Assembly: GCA_002929055.1 (NCBI GenBank)
Contig: PERY01000018.1
Coordinates: 1-63,813 of the forward strand
DNA: 63,813 nucleotides
Direction of reading: 5' to 3'
DNA from: Methylocystis sp.
Lineage (GTDB): Bacteria > Pseudomonadota > Alphaproteobacteria > Rhizobiales > Beijerinckiaceae
In this document: one piece after another, positions 1 to 8,346 of the stretch
How the letters are laid out: each line of letters begins with the position of its first letter
Numbering within the stretch: position 1 is the stretch's first letter
The notes under the pieces: generated by a model
The model's database searches: none
Told to the model about the DNA's origin: nothing
Seen by the model: only the letters and a program-made list of their open reading frames with translations
Made by a program: the position numbers and the translations under genes

Positions 1-38
1 GGGAGGGGTCGCAGGTTCAATCCCTGCATCGCCCACCA
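1..38 (+). tRNA. tRNA, 3' part only (probably tRNA-Val)
   Basis: The window opens inside a tRNA. Visible are a T-stem of five pairs (11-15 with 23-27) around the loop TTCAATC, the 3' acceptor strand ATCGCCC (28-34), discriminator A35 and an encoded CCA (36-38). The 5' acceptor strand would therefore be GGGCGAT. That acceptor and an A discriminator fit alphaproteobacterial tRNA-Val. The base at tRNA position 70 is C, so the G3:U70 pair required for alanine is absent. The anticodon lies outside the window, so the isotype is an inference. Confidence 0.75.
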
Positions 39-66
39 TTAAGCGCTTGATCGCGCGAGACGACAG

Positions 67-1416
67 TCATCTCGGCGACAGAAAGAACCCGACGATGGAT
101 GGGTCAATGCCGACCCGCTTGCGGCAATAATATGCGATACTGGCGGAGAGCGACGCCACGACAAGGCCGATGACGGCGGCCGCGCCCAACAGCCCATAGG
201 TTGGCGTCAACAGCGCCAGACCGAGCGTGCGCGCCAGAATCGAGACGATCAGGAGGCGCGAGTAAAATAGCTCGTGTCCGGTCGCCAGGAGCACGCCCGC
301 GCCCGGCCCCATCAGCGTGGAAAACGCCAGGCCGCATGACAGCGCCAGCAGCGGCAGGCGCTCGGCTGCATAGGAAGCGCCGAAAAGCCCGAGCAGGCGA
401 TCGCCGAAAGCCACGAGCAACAAGCCCAGGACGCAGACGACGAGTGCAGCCAGCATCATCACCTTGCCAATCAGACGCTGCGCCTCCTCCTGCCGGCGGG
501 CGTAGAATAGATTGGCGAAACGCGACGATAGATAGCCATGAAAGCCGGCGGCGATCATGGGAAACACTCCCGCGATGCGCGCAACGACGAAATATGCGGC
601 CGAAACCGTCGAGGAGGAAACAAGGCCGATGACGACGACTTCCGCATATTGGCTCGCGGCCTCGGCGGTGACGGCTGAGAGGATCGACGCGCTGCGCCGC
701 GCCCATGCGCGCACGCGCATCACGGGCGCGGCGGCGCGGACCGTGGCGTCGAGGCGGCGCAGGATCGCCGTGCTCTGAACGGCCACGGCCACGAAACAGC
801 CGAGCGCGGCAGCGGAAAAGAAGATCGTTGCGCCCCTCTCGTAGCCAAGGAAGGTCGCAACGGAAAAGCAGATCACAAGCACGAGGCGCCAGGTGACCTC
901 GCTGTGCGGTTCGGACACAGCCACGCCGCAGATCGCCCTCGCCGCGTGCGAGACGAAATGGAGCAGCGCTTGACCAATCAGAAAGACCGCTGCGGACGCG
1001 ATGACGTCGGCGCCGCCGGGCAGGGGCAAGTTCCATATGCCGTGGGCCGCCGCATTGGCGCGGCAGAGCAGGACGAAGGCGAGCGCGGCGGCGAGACTGG
1101 AGAGCAGCGTCACGCCGGCGCCGAAGATCAGCGCGCCTCGGCTCGCGCCGTCGTCCTTCTCGGCCCTTGTCTCGGCCCAGTTGCGGATGATGAGAGCGTC
1201 CTGGCCGAGGACGCCGACGGTGGCGAGAAAAGAGGCGATGTTGAAAGTGATGGCCACCACGCCGAAATCGCTTGCCGGCATGCTGCGGGTCGCGATGGCG
1301 AAAGCGAGCAGGCCGAGGACTGAGCCCAACACCTTCGCCGACAGGGAGAACAGCGCGCCAAGGAGGGAGGCGCCAACGCCAAAACGCTCTGCAAGGGCGG
1401 CGAGTCTGACGATCAC
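67..1416 (-). CDS. Polysaccharide/oligosaccharide flippase (Wzx/MATE-like membrane protein)
   Basis: 449 residues with about a dozen hydrophobic segments spread over the whole length and short basic loops. This is the profile of the polysaccharide transport proteins (MOP superfamily) that flip lipid-linked sugars across the inner membrane. The N-terminus (SLSAKVLGSVLGLLAFAIATR, then SDFGVVAI) has the layout typical of these flippases. The gene is divergent from the carrier-protein operon starting at 1585, so both may belong to one exopolysaccharide locus that continues to the left. The substrate cannot be told from sequence. Family call is firm; the specific role is inferred. Confidence 0.75.
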   Translation of the reverse strand: MIVRLAALAERFGVGASLLGALFSLSAKVLGSVLGLLAFAIATRSMPASDFGVVAITFNIASFLATVGVLGQDALIIRNWAETRAEKDDGASRGALIFGAGVTLLSSLAAALAFVLLCRANAAAHGIWNLPLPGGADVIASAAVFLIGQALLHFVSHAARAICGVAVSEPHSEVTWRLVLVICFSVATFLGYERGATIFFSAAALGCFVAVAVQSTAILRRLDATVRAAAPVMRVRAWARRSASILSAVTAEAASQYAEVVVIGLVSSSTVSAAYFVVARIAGVFPMIAAGFHGYLSSRFANLFYARRQEEAQRLIGKVMMLAALVVCVLGLLLVAFGDRLLGLFGASYAAERLPLLALSCGLAFSTLMGPGAGVLLATGHELFYSRLLIVSILARTLGLALLTPTYGLLGAAAVIGLVVASLSASIAYYCRKRVGIDPSIVGFFLSPR

Positions 1417-1550
1417 TGGACGGTTCTCCGGAGCGGTCTATCGGCCGCAGGCGATCCGGGGCGCGGTGCAGATCGCGCCCAAAACGGGGTCGCCTGTAGC
1501 GGTTCTCGAATAAGCCTCAATCTTTAACGCAGTCGAAAGCATTCGAAATT

Positions 1551-1580
1551 ATCTCTGTCCGATGAAAGCATATCGGAGAT
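1551..1580 (+). promoter_or_regulatory. Possible hairpin over the ribosome binding site of the 1585 gene
   Basis: ATCTC at 1551-1555 pairs with GAGAT at 1576-1580, and CGAT at 1560-1563 pairs with ATCG at 1572-1575, leaving a four-base bulge and an eight-base loop. The GGAG ribosome binding site (1575-1578) lies in the right arm, so folding of the mRNA leader would mask it. The structure is imperfect and could be chance. The rest of the 168-base divergent gap (1417-1584) shows no other clear signal. Confidence 0.25.
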
Positions 1581-1584
1581 ACCG

Positions 1585-2424
1585 ATGCTGGAGCGCCTAT
1601 CCGCTGCGCATTTCGATATCGCCGTGGATCTTCTTGTCGAGGGTTTCCCTGATCGCAACCGTTCGTTCTGGACGACAGCGCTCGCGACCTTGGAGCGCTT
1701 TAGCGCCGCGGACTATCCGTTTGGCCACTTGCTGGTGGCCAAGGGCGAACCCGTCGGCGTCATCCTCACCCCAACGAGCCTGCGGCGGCGCGCCGAGGGG
1801 CCGCCGCAACGCATCGTCAACCTTTCCAGCTGGTATGTTCGCCCGTCGCATCGCTGGCGCTGCGGGCTGATGATGAAGTTGGTCATGGCCGACCCCGAGG
1901 CGACCTATCTCGACCTGACGCCGACTGAGCGCGTGCGCCAGATGCTGCCGGCGCTGGGCTTCGTCCCGATCAACGCCGGCGTCGAGCTTTCTTTCTTGCC
2001 TGTCCTTGCGCTTGCGGGCGGGCGTTCAGGCGTCGTGAGCCCGGCGGACGAGCCTCGGTGGGGATCGACAGATGGCCCCGACTGGTCGCTGATCGAGCAG
2101 CATCGGGCGCTCGATTGCGTCCCGCTGATTGTCGAAGGCCCCGCCGGCTCTACGCGGATCGTCTATAAAATCCTCCGGCGGAACGGATTGCGCGTCGCGA
2201 AACTCGTCTACGTCGAGAGCCACGAGCGGCTGCGTCCTGCGATTGGCCGCCTCTCTGCCTATTTCCTGCGCTGCGGCTGCATGTTCATGCGCACGCCGGC
2301 GCGCGACGCCAAGGTTGGATTCGGATCGATCTTTGCGCCGCAAGGCGTCTGGTACGCGAAGGGCGGCGACTTCTCCGATCGAACGGAAATCCTCGGATCA
2401 GAACGGCTGCTTTTCGGAATATAG
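1585..2424 (+). CDS. GNAT-like acyltransferase, first gene of a carrier-protein operon
   Basis: 279 residues, no signal peptide. Residues about 85-135 (LSSWYVRPSHRWRCG, then LDLTPTERVRQMLPALGF) look like the acyl-CoA-binding core of a GNAT fold: a beta strand ending in 'YV', a basic turn and a helix, then the late '(A/L)LGF' strand. GGAG ends seven bases before this ATG and supports the start. It is followed after 12 bases by an acyl carrier protein and then by an acyl ligase and a decarboxylase, so it plausibly moves an acyl or aminoacyl group made by those partners. The GNAT assignment is by fold-like pattern only; it could be a conserved protein of unknown function. Confidence 0.55.
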   Translation: MLERLSAAHFDIAVDLLVEGFPDRNRSFWTTALATLERFSAADYPFGHLLVAKGEPVGVILTPTSLRRRAEGPPQRIVNLSSWYVRPSHRWRCGLMMKLVMADPEATYLDLTPTERVRQMLPALGFVPINAGVELSFLPVLALAGGRSGVVSPADEPRWGSTDGPDWSLIEQHRALDCVPLIVEGPAGSTRIVYKILRRNGLRVAKLVYVESHERLRPAIGRLSAYFLRCGCMFMRTPARDAKVGFGSIFAPQGVWYAKGGDFSDRTEILGSERLLFGI

Positions 2425-2436
2425 GAGAGCGATAGA

Positions 2437-2775
2437 ATGACCGCCGGCATAGACGCGGATGCGCGCCAGATTCACGCGCACGACGAGGCGATCACACAAC
2501 AGGATCCCCAGACGCTGGAGGCGCTCAAGCGCTTTCTGCAACAGCACATTCCCGCTGCGGCTGCGCAGCCGGTGAGCGCGCAGACGCAGTTGCTGGCCTC
2601 AGGCCTCCTCGACTCGCTCGGCATTCTTCATCTCGTCGCTTTCCTCGCCGAGGAGCTTGGCGTCGAGATCGGCGATGAGGATTTTTCGGAGGAGAATTTC
2701 GCCACCGTCGGCGCGCTTCTCGCTCTTGTGGCGCGCAAACGATCGGCCGGGAATGACTCCGCTCCTTCTGCATGA
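2437..2775 (+). CDS. Acyl carrier protein
   Basis: 112 residues with the carrier-protein signature ASGLLDSLGILHLV. Ser60 in the DSL motif is the expected attachment site for 4'-phosphopantetheine, followed by an acidic helix (LAEELGVEIGDED, then FSEENFATV) as in standalone ACPs. It is longer than a fatty-acid-synthesis ACP because of about 25 extra residues at the N-terminus. It overlaps the start of the acyl ligase by 23 bases, implying translational coupling and a functional pair in which the ligase loads this carrier. The cargo is unknown. Confidence 0.9.
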   Translation: MTAGIDADARQIHAHDEAITQQDPQTLEALKRFLQQHIPAAAAQPVSAQTQLLASGLLDSLGILHLVAFLAEELGVEIGDEDFSEENFATVGALLALVARKRSAGNDSAPSA

Positions 2776-4267
2776 CCTGCTGCGCCATTCGGCGCAGGAC
2801 GCCGACCGCGTCGCGATTGTCGATGACGACCGGGAATGGTCCTACGGCGCGCTGCGCGCGCGCGCGTTAACGCTGGCCCACGCGCTGAAACGCGCCGGCG
2901 TCGCGCGTGGCGATCGCGTTGGCGTTCTCCTGCATAAGAGCTTCGACGAATGCGCCGCCATTTTCGCGGTCAGCGCGGCGGACGGCGTGTTCATCCCGAT
3001 CAATCCGACGCTCAAGCCTGCGCAGATCGGCCACATTCTCGTCGACAGCGGCGCGCGCGCGCTGATCAGTTCGCAGGCGCTGCTGACGCAGCTGAAGGGC
3101 ACGCTTTCCGATCTGCCGGGCCTTGGCGTCCTTTCAGTCGACGACGCGCCGGGGGGAGAAGACGAGTGGCCCGCCGCGCGTAACATCGGGCAGGATCTTG
3201 CCGCCATCCTTTACACGTCAGGGTCGACGGGCGCGCCCAAAGGCGTGATGCTCAGCCACACGAATTTGCTGGCGGGGGCGCGGATCGTTCGGACTTACCT
3301 GGAGATCGACGCAAACGACCGCATCCTTTCGATCCTCCCCTTCAGCTTCGATTACGGCCTCAACCAGCTTCTGACGGCCGTCGAACAGGGGGCTGTGCTG
3401 GCGCTCTGCCGATTCCAGCTCGGCGATCAGATCGTCAAGGCGCTCGCACGCCATCGCATCACCGGGCTCGCCGGGGTGCCGACCATCTGGGCGCTCCTGA
3501 CGAAGGCCGCGCCCAGTCTTGCGAAAACGGAACTTCCGCACCTGCGCTACATCACCAACTCCGGCGGCGCGGTGCCCGAGGCGACGGTCAGGTCGCTGCG
3601 CCGCCTCTTGCCCCAGACCCGCATCTATCTCATGTACGGGCTCACCGAGGCCTTTCGTTCGACCTATCTGCCTCCCGAGGAGATTGAACGGCGGCCCACC
3701 TCGATTGGCAGGGCCATTCCCGAATGCGAGGTGTTTGCGCTGACGGACGACGGCCGTCGGTCCGCGCCGGGCGAGCCCGGCATCCTTGTCCATCGCGGTC
3801 CGACCGTGTCCATGGGCTATTGGCGGCGTCCCGAAGAGACGGCCAGGGTCCTGCGCCCAAATCCCCTGCGCGCCCAGACGGAGGGCGGCGAAATCGTCTG
3901 CTGGTCGGGCGATCTCGTCGTCGAGGATGAAGACGGCTTTTTCTTCTTTGTCGGGCGTCGCGACGCCATGATCAAGTCGGCCGGCTTTCGCATCAGCCCG
4001 ACCGAGGTCGAAGACGCGTTGATGGCGGCCGGCGCGTTTCGGCAGGTTGCGGCCATCGGCCTTCCCGATGAATGGCTCGGGCAGAAACTTTGCGCCGTGG
4101 CGGTCCCCGATCGTGACGACGTCGACCTCGCAGCCGTGACGGCCGCGGTCGCGGAGCGTCTTCCCACCCATATGGTCCCGAGCCGCATTGATCTCGTCGA
4201 CGCTCTCCCGACCACGCCCAACGGCAAGGTCGATTACAAACGCCTCGTCGCCGAGCGCAGCGCATGA
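2753..4267 (+). CDS. AMP-forming acyl-CoA/acyl-ACP ligase (exosortase-locus type)
   Basis: 504 residues of the ANL adenylating superfamily. The phosphate-binding loop YTSGSTGAPKGVMLSH is intact, as are the MYGLTEAF motif, the hinge region SGDLVVEDEDGFFFFVGRRD and the C-terminal catalytic lysine in TPNGKVDY. The start MTPLLLHDLL at 2753 places residue 1 just before the conserved N-terminal helix; the frame is open further upstream but that part has no family resemblance. It overlaps the carrier gene by 23 bases and the decarboxylase by four (ATGA). The arrangement matches the acyl ligase, carrier and decarboxylase sets found beside exosortase A loci. It should activate a carboxylic or amino acid and load it on the neighbouring ACP. 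Confidence 0.85.
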   Translation: MTPLLLHDLLRHSAQDADRVAIVDDDREWSYGALRARALTLAHALKRAGVARGDRVGVLLHKSFDECAAIFAVSAADGVFIPINPTLKPAQIGHILVDSGARALISSQALLTQLKGTLSDLPGLGVLSVDDAPGGEDEWPAARNIGQDLAAILYTSGSTGAPKGVMLSHTNLLAGARIVRTYLEIDANDRILSILPFSFDYGLNQLLTAVEQGAVLALCRFQLGDQIVKALARHRITGLAGVPTIWALLTKAAPSLAKTELPHLRYITNSGGAVPEATVRSLRRLLPQTRIYLMYGLTEAFRSTYLPPEEIERRPTSIGRAIPECEVFALTDDGRRSAPGEPGILVHRGPTVSMGYWRRPEETARVLRPNPLRAQTEGGEIVCWSGDLVVEDEDGFFFFVGRRDAMIKSAGFRISPTEVEDALMAAGAFRQVAAIGLPDEWLGQKLCAVAVPDRDDVDLAAVTAAVAERLPTHMVPSRIDLVDALPTTPNGKVDYKRLVAERSA

Positions 4268-5595
4268 GCGACGCGCGTTCGCTCGCGATGGCGCTCGTCG
4301 CGGAATCATTCGGCGTCGATAATGGCGAGCTTGTCATCGGCGGCGTCGGCGCGCGGGCTCTGGTCGAGGCTTATGGCTCGCCTCTCTACGTCTATGACGA
4401 AGGCGTGATGCGCCGGCGCTTCCGCGCGCTCAAGGCTGCGGTGGACGGATTCGCCAGGGTCTTTTACTCGATCAAAGCCAACCCCGCGGTCGCCCGGGTG
4501 TTCGTCGAGGAGGGCGCCGGCCTCGAAGTCGCCTCGGGCGCGGAATATCTTCAGGCGCGCGCAGCCGGGGCCGAACCGGAGTCCATTCTTTTCGCCGGAC
4601 CAGGCAAATCCGCCAAAGAGCTCGATCTCGCCATCGCCGGAGGCATCGGCGAAATTCATCTCGAATGTTTCGAGGAGATCGAGATTGTCGCCCGTCTTGC
4701 GGCCCGGCTCGGACGCCGGGTTCCCGTCGCGATACGCGTCAACCCGGGTCCCGGCGCCCAGGGCGGCGCGATGCGTATGGGCGGCAAGCCGCTCGCCTTC
4801 GGCTTCGACGAGGAAATTCTGGACGAGGTCGTTTGCGCCGTCACGCGACACGCCGCGCTCGATCTGAGCGGCCTTCATCTCTTCGCCGGCACGCAGATAC
4901 TCGACGCCAAAGTGTTGCTGGCGCAATGGGCCTATGGGCTGGGGCTGGCGGTTCGGCTCGGCGGCTTGATCGGGCGGCCGTTGCGGCGGATCGATCTGGG
5001 CGGCGGCCTCGGGATTCCTTACCATCAAGGCGACGGCGCGCTCGATCTTGCGGCGGTCTCGCAGGGCGTGCGACGGCTGATAGGCGAGCGAGCCGCGGAC
5101 CCGCTGTTGCGATCCGCCGAAATCGTCATCGAGCCCGGCCGCTACCTCGCGGGGCCGGCCGGCGTCTACCTTATGCGCGTGCGCAACGTAAAGCTCTCGC
5201 GCGGCCAGCGATTCATCGTGGCCGATGGCGGCATGCACCACCAGCTGGCGGCTTCCGGCAACCTCGGCCAGATCATCAAGCGCGATTACCCGATCGTCGC
5301 CGCAACGCGGCTCGACGCGCCGCTGCTGGGCGACACCCAGCTCGTGGGACCGCTGTGCACGCCGCTCGACACGCTGGGCCGCCAGACCGCTCTCCCGCAA
5401 CTCGTCGCGGGCGACATCGTCGCCGTGCTGCAGTCGGGCGCCTACGGGCTTTCGGCGAGTCCTGTCGGCTTTCTTGGTCACCCGATGCCGGCCGAAGCGA
5501 TGGCGCAGGATGGCGGGCATCGCCTCATTCGCAGAGCGGGAGATTTCAGCGCCCCGCTCGTGAACCTGACGCTGGAGCCCGTCGCCTCGGCGTGA
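4264..5595 (+). CDS. PLP-dependent decarboxylase of the diaminopimelate/ornithine type (exosortase-locus type)
   Basis: 443 residues of fold-III PLP decarboxylases. The PLP lysine lies in FYSIKANPAVARVF near residue 70. The glycine-rich phosphate site is IDLGGGLGIPY near residue 245, and EPGRYLAGPAGVYL plus the late SGAYGLSASPVGFLGHP segment follow in family order. It resembles LysA but sits in an ACP/ligase operon rather than with lysine genes, as do the decarboxylases tagged to exosortase A systems. It probably decarboxylates an amino acid to give an amine building block, or acts on a carrier-bound substrate. The substrate is not decided by sequence. The start overlaps the ligase stop. Confidence 0.85.
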   Translation: MSDARSLAMALVAESFGVDNGELVIGGVGARALVEAYGSPLYVYDEGVMRRRFRALKAAVDGFARVFYSIKANPAVARVFVEEGAGLEVASGAEYLQARAAGAEPESILFAGPGKSAKELDLAIAGGIGEIHLECFEEIEIVARLAARLGRRVPVAIRVNPGPGAQGGAMRMGGKPLAFGFDEEILDEVVCAVTRHAALDLSGLHLFAGTQILDAKVLLAQWAYGLGLAVRLGGLIGRPLRRIDLGGGLGIPYHQGDGALDLAAVSQGVRRLIGERAADPLLRSAEIVIEPGRYLAGPAGVYLMRVRNVKLSRGQRFIVADGGMHHQLAASGNLGQIIKRDYPIVAATRLDAPLLGDTQLVGPLCTPLDTLGRQTALPQLVAGDIVAVLQSGAYGLSASPVGFLGHPMPAEAMAQDGGHRLIRRAGDFSAPLVNLTLEPVASA

Positions 5596-5787
5596 ACGGG
5601 GCGATTGCGCCTGGCCTAGCTAGAGAGCTGTAATCGCTCTGCGAATGGCGTTCGTGCGAGACGCTCCGTGTGACGGACGATGGGCCGGCGCGCCCGCGTT
5701 ATCCAAAATCGAGACAACTTCTTGCCAGCCGTTAATCAATCGTTAATGGTAGCGCTTGTTTCGGGTTGCGTATCCTGGGAGTGGCGC

Positions 5788-6108
5788 ATGGTTAAGGAGT
5801 TTCTGGCAGGAGCGGCCTTCGTCGCCTGCGCCTCTGGCACGGCTTACGCCTATATGGCGGCTGCGCCGGTCCCGGTTCCGGTCGCCTTTGAGAATGGGGG
5901 CCTCAATCCCTTCGCGGCCTGCGCCGCCGACGCGCAGGAGCGTTTCGTCCCCCACGGCCCGGCCTTTGACGCCTTCATGGAAAAGTGCAACCGGACCGCG
6001 GCTGAGCATGTCTGCGGCGTCGTCGCCACGGAACGCGGCCTGACCGGCAAGGCTCGTGCCGGCTACACGAAGAAGTGCATCGTCGAGCAGATCGAGGCGC
6101 AGCGCTGA
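5788..6108 (+). CDS. Small exported Cys-containing protein (PsiF-like)
   Basis: 106 residues. The start at 5788 is chosen because TGGGAG sits seven bases upstream and the product then begins with a signal peptide (MVKEFLAGAAFVACASGTAYAYMAAA). The mature part has cysteines in CAADAQ, FMEKC, HVC and KKC, spaced roughly as in the PsiF-like periplasmic family (C..A, then FM..C). No enzyme motif is visible. It is the first of three small genes after the decarboxylase operon. The PsiF resemblance is weak, so treat it as an exported protein of unknown function, probably with disulfides. Confidence 0.65.
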   Translation: MVKEFLAGAAFVACASGTAYAYMAAAPVPVPVAFENGGLNPFAACAADAQERFVPHGPAFDAFMEKCNRTAAEHVCGVVATERGLTGKARAGYTKKCIVEQIEAQR

Positions 6109-6220
6109 GAGGCCCGCCCGCCGCCGGGAGCGATGCCGTTGGGGGCGGGCGCTCGAGGCCTTTGATTTTTGTCCCGCGTGCCCCCATATGCCGGTTTTAG
6201 AAGCAAGGCGGCCGGTTTCC

Positions 6221-6451
6221 ATGACTGACAACACCCACGACGATATGGATGGTCTATCCGACCCGTTCAGCTACGAGGATCTCGTCTCGCAGCGGGCGAT
6301 GGCCTTCTACCATGTCGCCCGCCTCACCGAGACGGTCCAGGACGAGGCGGTGAAGGAGCTGTGCCTGACGATGCTGCGTAAGCTCAACGCCAGCATCAAG
6401 GCGCCCTCCACGGCTGAACTGCGCTCGATCGAGGGCAACAAGCCCCGCTGA
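6221..6451 (+). CDS. Hypothetical small soluble protein
   Basis: 76 residues from ATG 6221 (MTDNTHDDMDGLSDPF), acidic at the front and ending in a basic, helical part. No signal peptide, membrane segment or known motif. An ATG at 6188 in the same frame is an alternative start; neither has a strong ribosome binding site. A good terminator lies 125 bases downstream. I do not recognise the family. Confidence 0.55.
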   Translation: MTDNTHDDMDGLSDPFSYEDLVSQRAMAFYHVARLTETVQDEAVKELCLTMLRKLNASIKAPSTAELRSIEGNKPR

Positions 6452-6576
6452 GGCTTGTTGCAGTTCGGCCACAAACCTCGCTTTTCGGCTCTCCAGCCCC
6501 GGATGAACACAGTTTCGCCACAGGCCGGCGTTCGGATGGTCGCGTGCTCTCCTTGGGCATTCCTCCCTGAACTTGG

Positions 6577-6605
6577 GCCGCTGGCGTTCCAGCGGCTCTT
6601 TTTTC
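6577..6605 (+). terminator. Rho-independent terminator
   Basis: An eight-base perfect stem GCCGCTGG / CCAGCGGC (6577-6584 with 6589-6596) around the loop CGTT is followed by TCTTTTTTC. It should end transcripts from the 6221 gene. The rest of the 6452-6771 gap holds no gene I can support; TATGAT at 6703-6708 could be a -10 box for the next gene but lacks a good -35. Confidence 0.85.
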
Positions 6606-6771
6606 TCGGAAGCTGTGGAAAAGCCACGCCGCGAGAGCCGCCGCGCCGCCAGTTTGGGCGCCCGCGGCCGCCAAGACGGTTCCTTAGCTTGATCCGAACG
6701 CGTATGATCGGCCCCGGCCCTGCGGCTTGGGTCTCGCGGGAACTTGAAAACACTCACGAAGGGACGTGTGT

Positions 6772-7014
6772 ATGCGCATTTTTATCCGGCTCTCGGCTCT
6801 GCTGGCGTTGTTCGTGGCCGCGCCTGCTCTGGCTCAAGGAACCGCCTCCCAGCGCGCCTCCTGTGAGGACGACGCCAAACGCCTTTGCCAGGCGCAAATC
6901 CCGGATGTAGTCGCGATCGAGAATTGTCTGCGCGCCAGCGCCGGCAGCCTGAGCCCCGACTGCCGCGCCGAAATGGGCCTAGCGGCCGCTGGCGGCAAGA
7001 AGCGCAAGCGCTGA
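6772..7014 (+). CDS. Small exported protein with one GLG1-type cysteine-rich repeat
   Basis: 80 residues: a clear signal peptide (MRIFIRLSALLALFVAAPALA, then QG) followed by one cysteine-rich unit in the pattern C-x2-D-x3-LC, x-ENCL, LSPDC, and a lysine/arginine tail. The spacing matches the cysteine-rich repeat first known from the Golgi protein GLG1 and also found in short alphaproteobacterial periplasmic proteins. GAAGGGA lies about seven bases before the ATG; an in-frame GTG two codons upstream is possible. The molecular role is unknown. It is followed at once by a strong terminator, so it is probably monocistronic. Confidence 0.7.
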   Translation: MRIFIRLSALLALFVAAPALAQGTASQRASCEDDAKRLCQAQIPDVVAIENCLRASAGSLSPDCRAEMGLAAAGGKKRKR

Positions 7015-7057
7015 CAAAGGGCTCTGGCGCGCATCTGCGCGCTATGGAAAAGTTTCC

Positions 7058-7090
7058 GGGCGCGAGAGAAATCTCGCGCCCTTTCTTTTT
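7058..7090 (+). terminator. Strong Rho-independent terminator
   Basis: A perfect ten-base stem (7058-7067 with 7072-7081) closes a GAAA tetraloop and is followed by TTTCTTTTT. It lies 44 bases after the stop of the cysteine-rich protein gene and isolates it from the hydrolase gene that follows. Confidence 0.93.
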
Positions 7091-7175
7091 GCCGGCGCCC
7101 CAGCGAAGGCAGGGCATTGTCAGCGGGCCGCGGTGCGACAAATAAGTCCCGAGACCTAACGAGAGCGGCGCGTAA

Positions 7176-8222
7176 ATGGACCATCAGGAGCTTCTCGTTT
7201 CGCGCGAGGGACGGCTAGGGCGTATCCGGCTGAACCGCCCCGAAGCGCTGAACAGCCTGACCCTTGAGATGGTCCGCGCCTTTACGCTGGCGCTGGATAG
7301 CTTCGACAAGGATGCGGATACTGCGGCCGTGCTGGTGACGGGAGAGGGCGCCCGCGCCTTCTGCGCCGGTGGCGACATTCGTGCGCTCTACGACGCGCAG
7401 AATTCCGACAAGAGCGCTTACAAGGAGTTCTGGCGGGAGGAATATCGCCTCAACGCCAGGATCGCGGCCTTCCGCAAGCCCTATGTCGCGCTCATGGACG
7501 GATTTGTGATGGGCGGCGGCGTGGGAGTCTCGGCGCACGGAAACCGCCGCGTCGTCACCGAACGCACCAGACTCGCCATGCCGGAGACAGGGATCGGCTT
7601 CATTCCTGATGTCGGCGGGACATGGCTTCTCACGCGCAGGGATGGCGTCGGCTTGTACATGGCGCTCTCTGGCGTCGCCGTTTCCGCGGCCGACGCGCTG
7701 CATGCCGGCCTTGCCAACGCGATGATCGCCTCCGCGCGCATTCCGGATTTCATCGACAGGCTCGCGGCGATCAGCGCGGCGCAGGACGTCGACGAAATTT
7801 TGCGCGACCTTGCCGTTGCGCCGGATGAGGGCGAACTTGAGCGGCACAAGGAAAGTCTCGATCGCGCGCTTGCGGGCGACCGGATCGAGGACGTGCTCTG
7901 CGCTCTCGACGCTTGCGGTTCAGTCTTCGCGCGCAACGCGGCCGCTGAAATCCGGCGCAAGTCGCCGACAAGCGTCAAGGTCACGCACGCCTTGTTGAAG
8001 CGTGCGCTGATGACGGACAGGCTGGAGACCTGTCTCCTCAACGAGTATCGCGCCGCCTGCGGCCTTCTGAAAGGCCATGACCTCTACGAAGGCATTCGTG
8101 CGGCGATCGTCGAAAAGGACCGAAGCCCCCTCTGGCGCCCTGCTACATTGGCGGATGTCTCCGACGGCGTCGTTGAAGAAATCCTTCGCGGAACCGGCGA
8201 CCCGGACCCCGTCTTCGATTGA
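7176..8222 (+). CDS. 3-hydroxyisobutyryl-CoA hydrolase (enoyl-CoA hydratase superfamily)
   Basis: 348 residues, the length of HIBCH-type hydrolases rather than of a 260-residue crotonase. The oxyanion-hole segments are GEGARAFCAGGDIRALY near residue 60 and the GGGVGVSAHGNRRV region near 110, followed by ETGIGFIPDVGGTWLLTR. The C-terminal half contains the KSPTSVKVT block typical of this branch. It should hydrolyse 3-hydroxyisobutyryl-CoA in valine breakdown; a related acyl-CoA hydrolase or hydratase role is possible. It stands alone between a terminator and the stress-type promoter of the next operon. Confidence 0.85.
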   Translation: MDHQELLVSREGRLGRIRLNRPEALNSLTLEMVRAFTLALDSFDKDADTAAVLVTGEGARAFCAGGDIRALYDAQNSDKSAYKEFWREEYRLNARIAAFRKPYVALMDGFVMGGGVGVSAHGNRRVVTERTRLAMPETGIGFIPDVGGTWLLTRRDGVGLYMALSGVAVSAADALHAGLANAMIASARIPDFIDRLAAISAAQDVDEILRDLAVAPDEGELERHKESLDRALAGDRIEDVLCALDACGSVFARNAAAEIRRKSPTSVKVTHALLKRALMTDRLETCLLNEYRAACGLLKGHDLYEGIRAAIVEKDRSPLWRPATLADVSDGVVEEILRGTGDPDPVFD

Positions 8223-8346
8223 GCGCGCGGCAGCCTCGAGCTCGTGTTCCAGGCTGACGCTCGAGCGCGGCGGAGCACTTTGCCCTCTTGCACGCAAGCA
8301 TGCCCGAGGCAGGTTTTGTGGTGCAGCGCCCTCCCAAGCAACGGTT

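Noticed and set aside
1..38. tRNA-Ala as identity of the partial tRNA
   Set aside because: The base at position 70 is C, so the G3:U70 identity pair of tRNA-Ala cannot form.
6109..6175. Terminator after the PsiF-like gene
   Set aside because: GGCCCGCCC and GGGCGGGC can pair, but the loop is over 20 bases and the T-run (GATTTTTG) is separated from the stem by about 13 bases, too weak to call.
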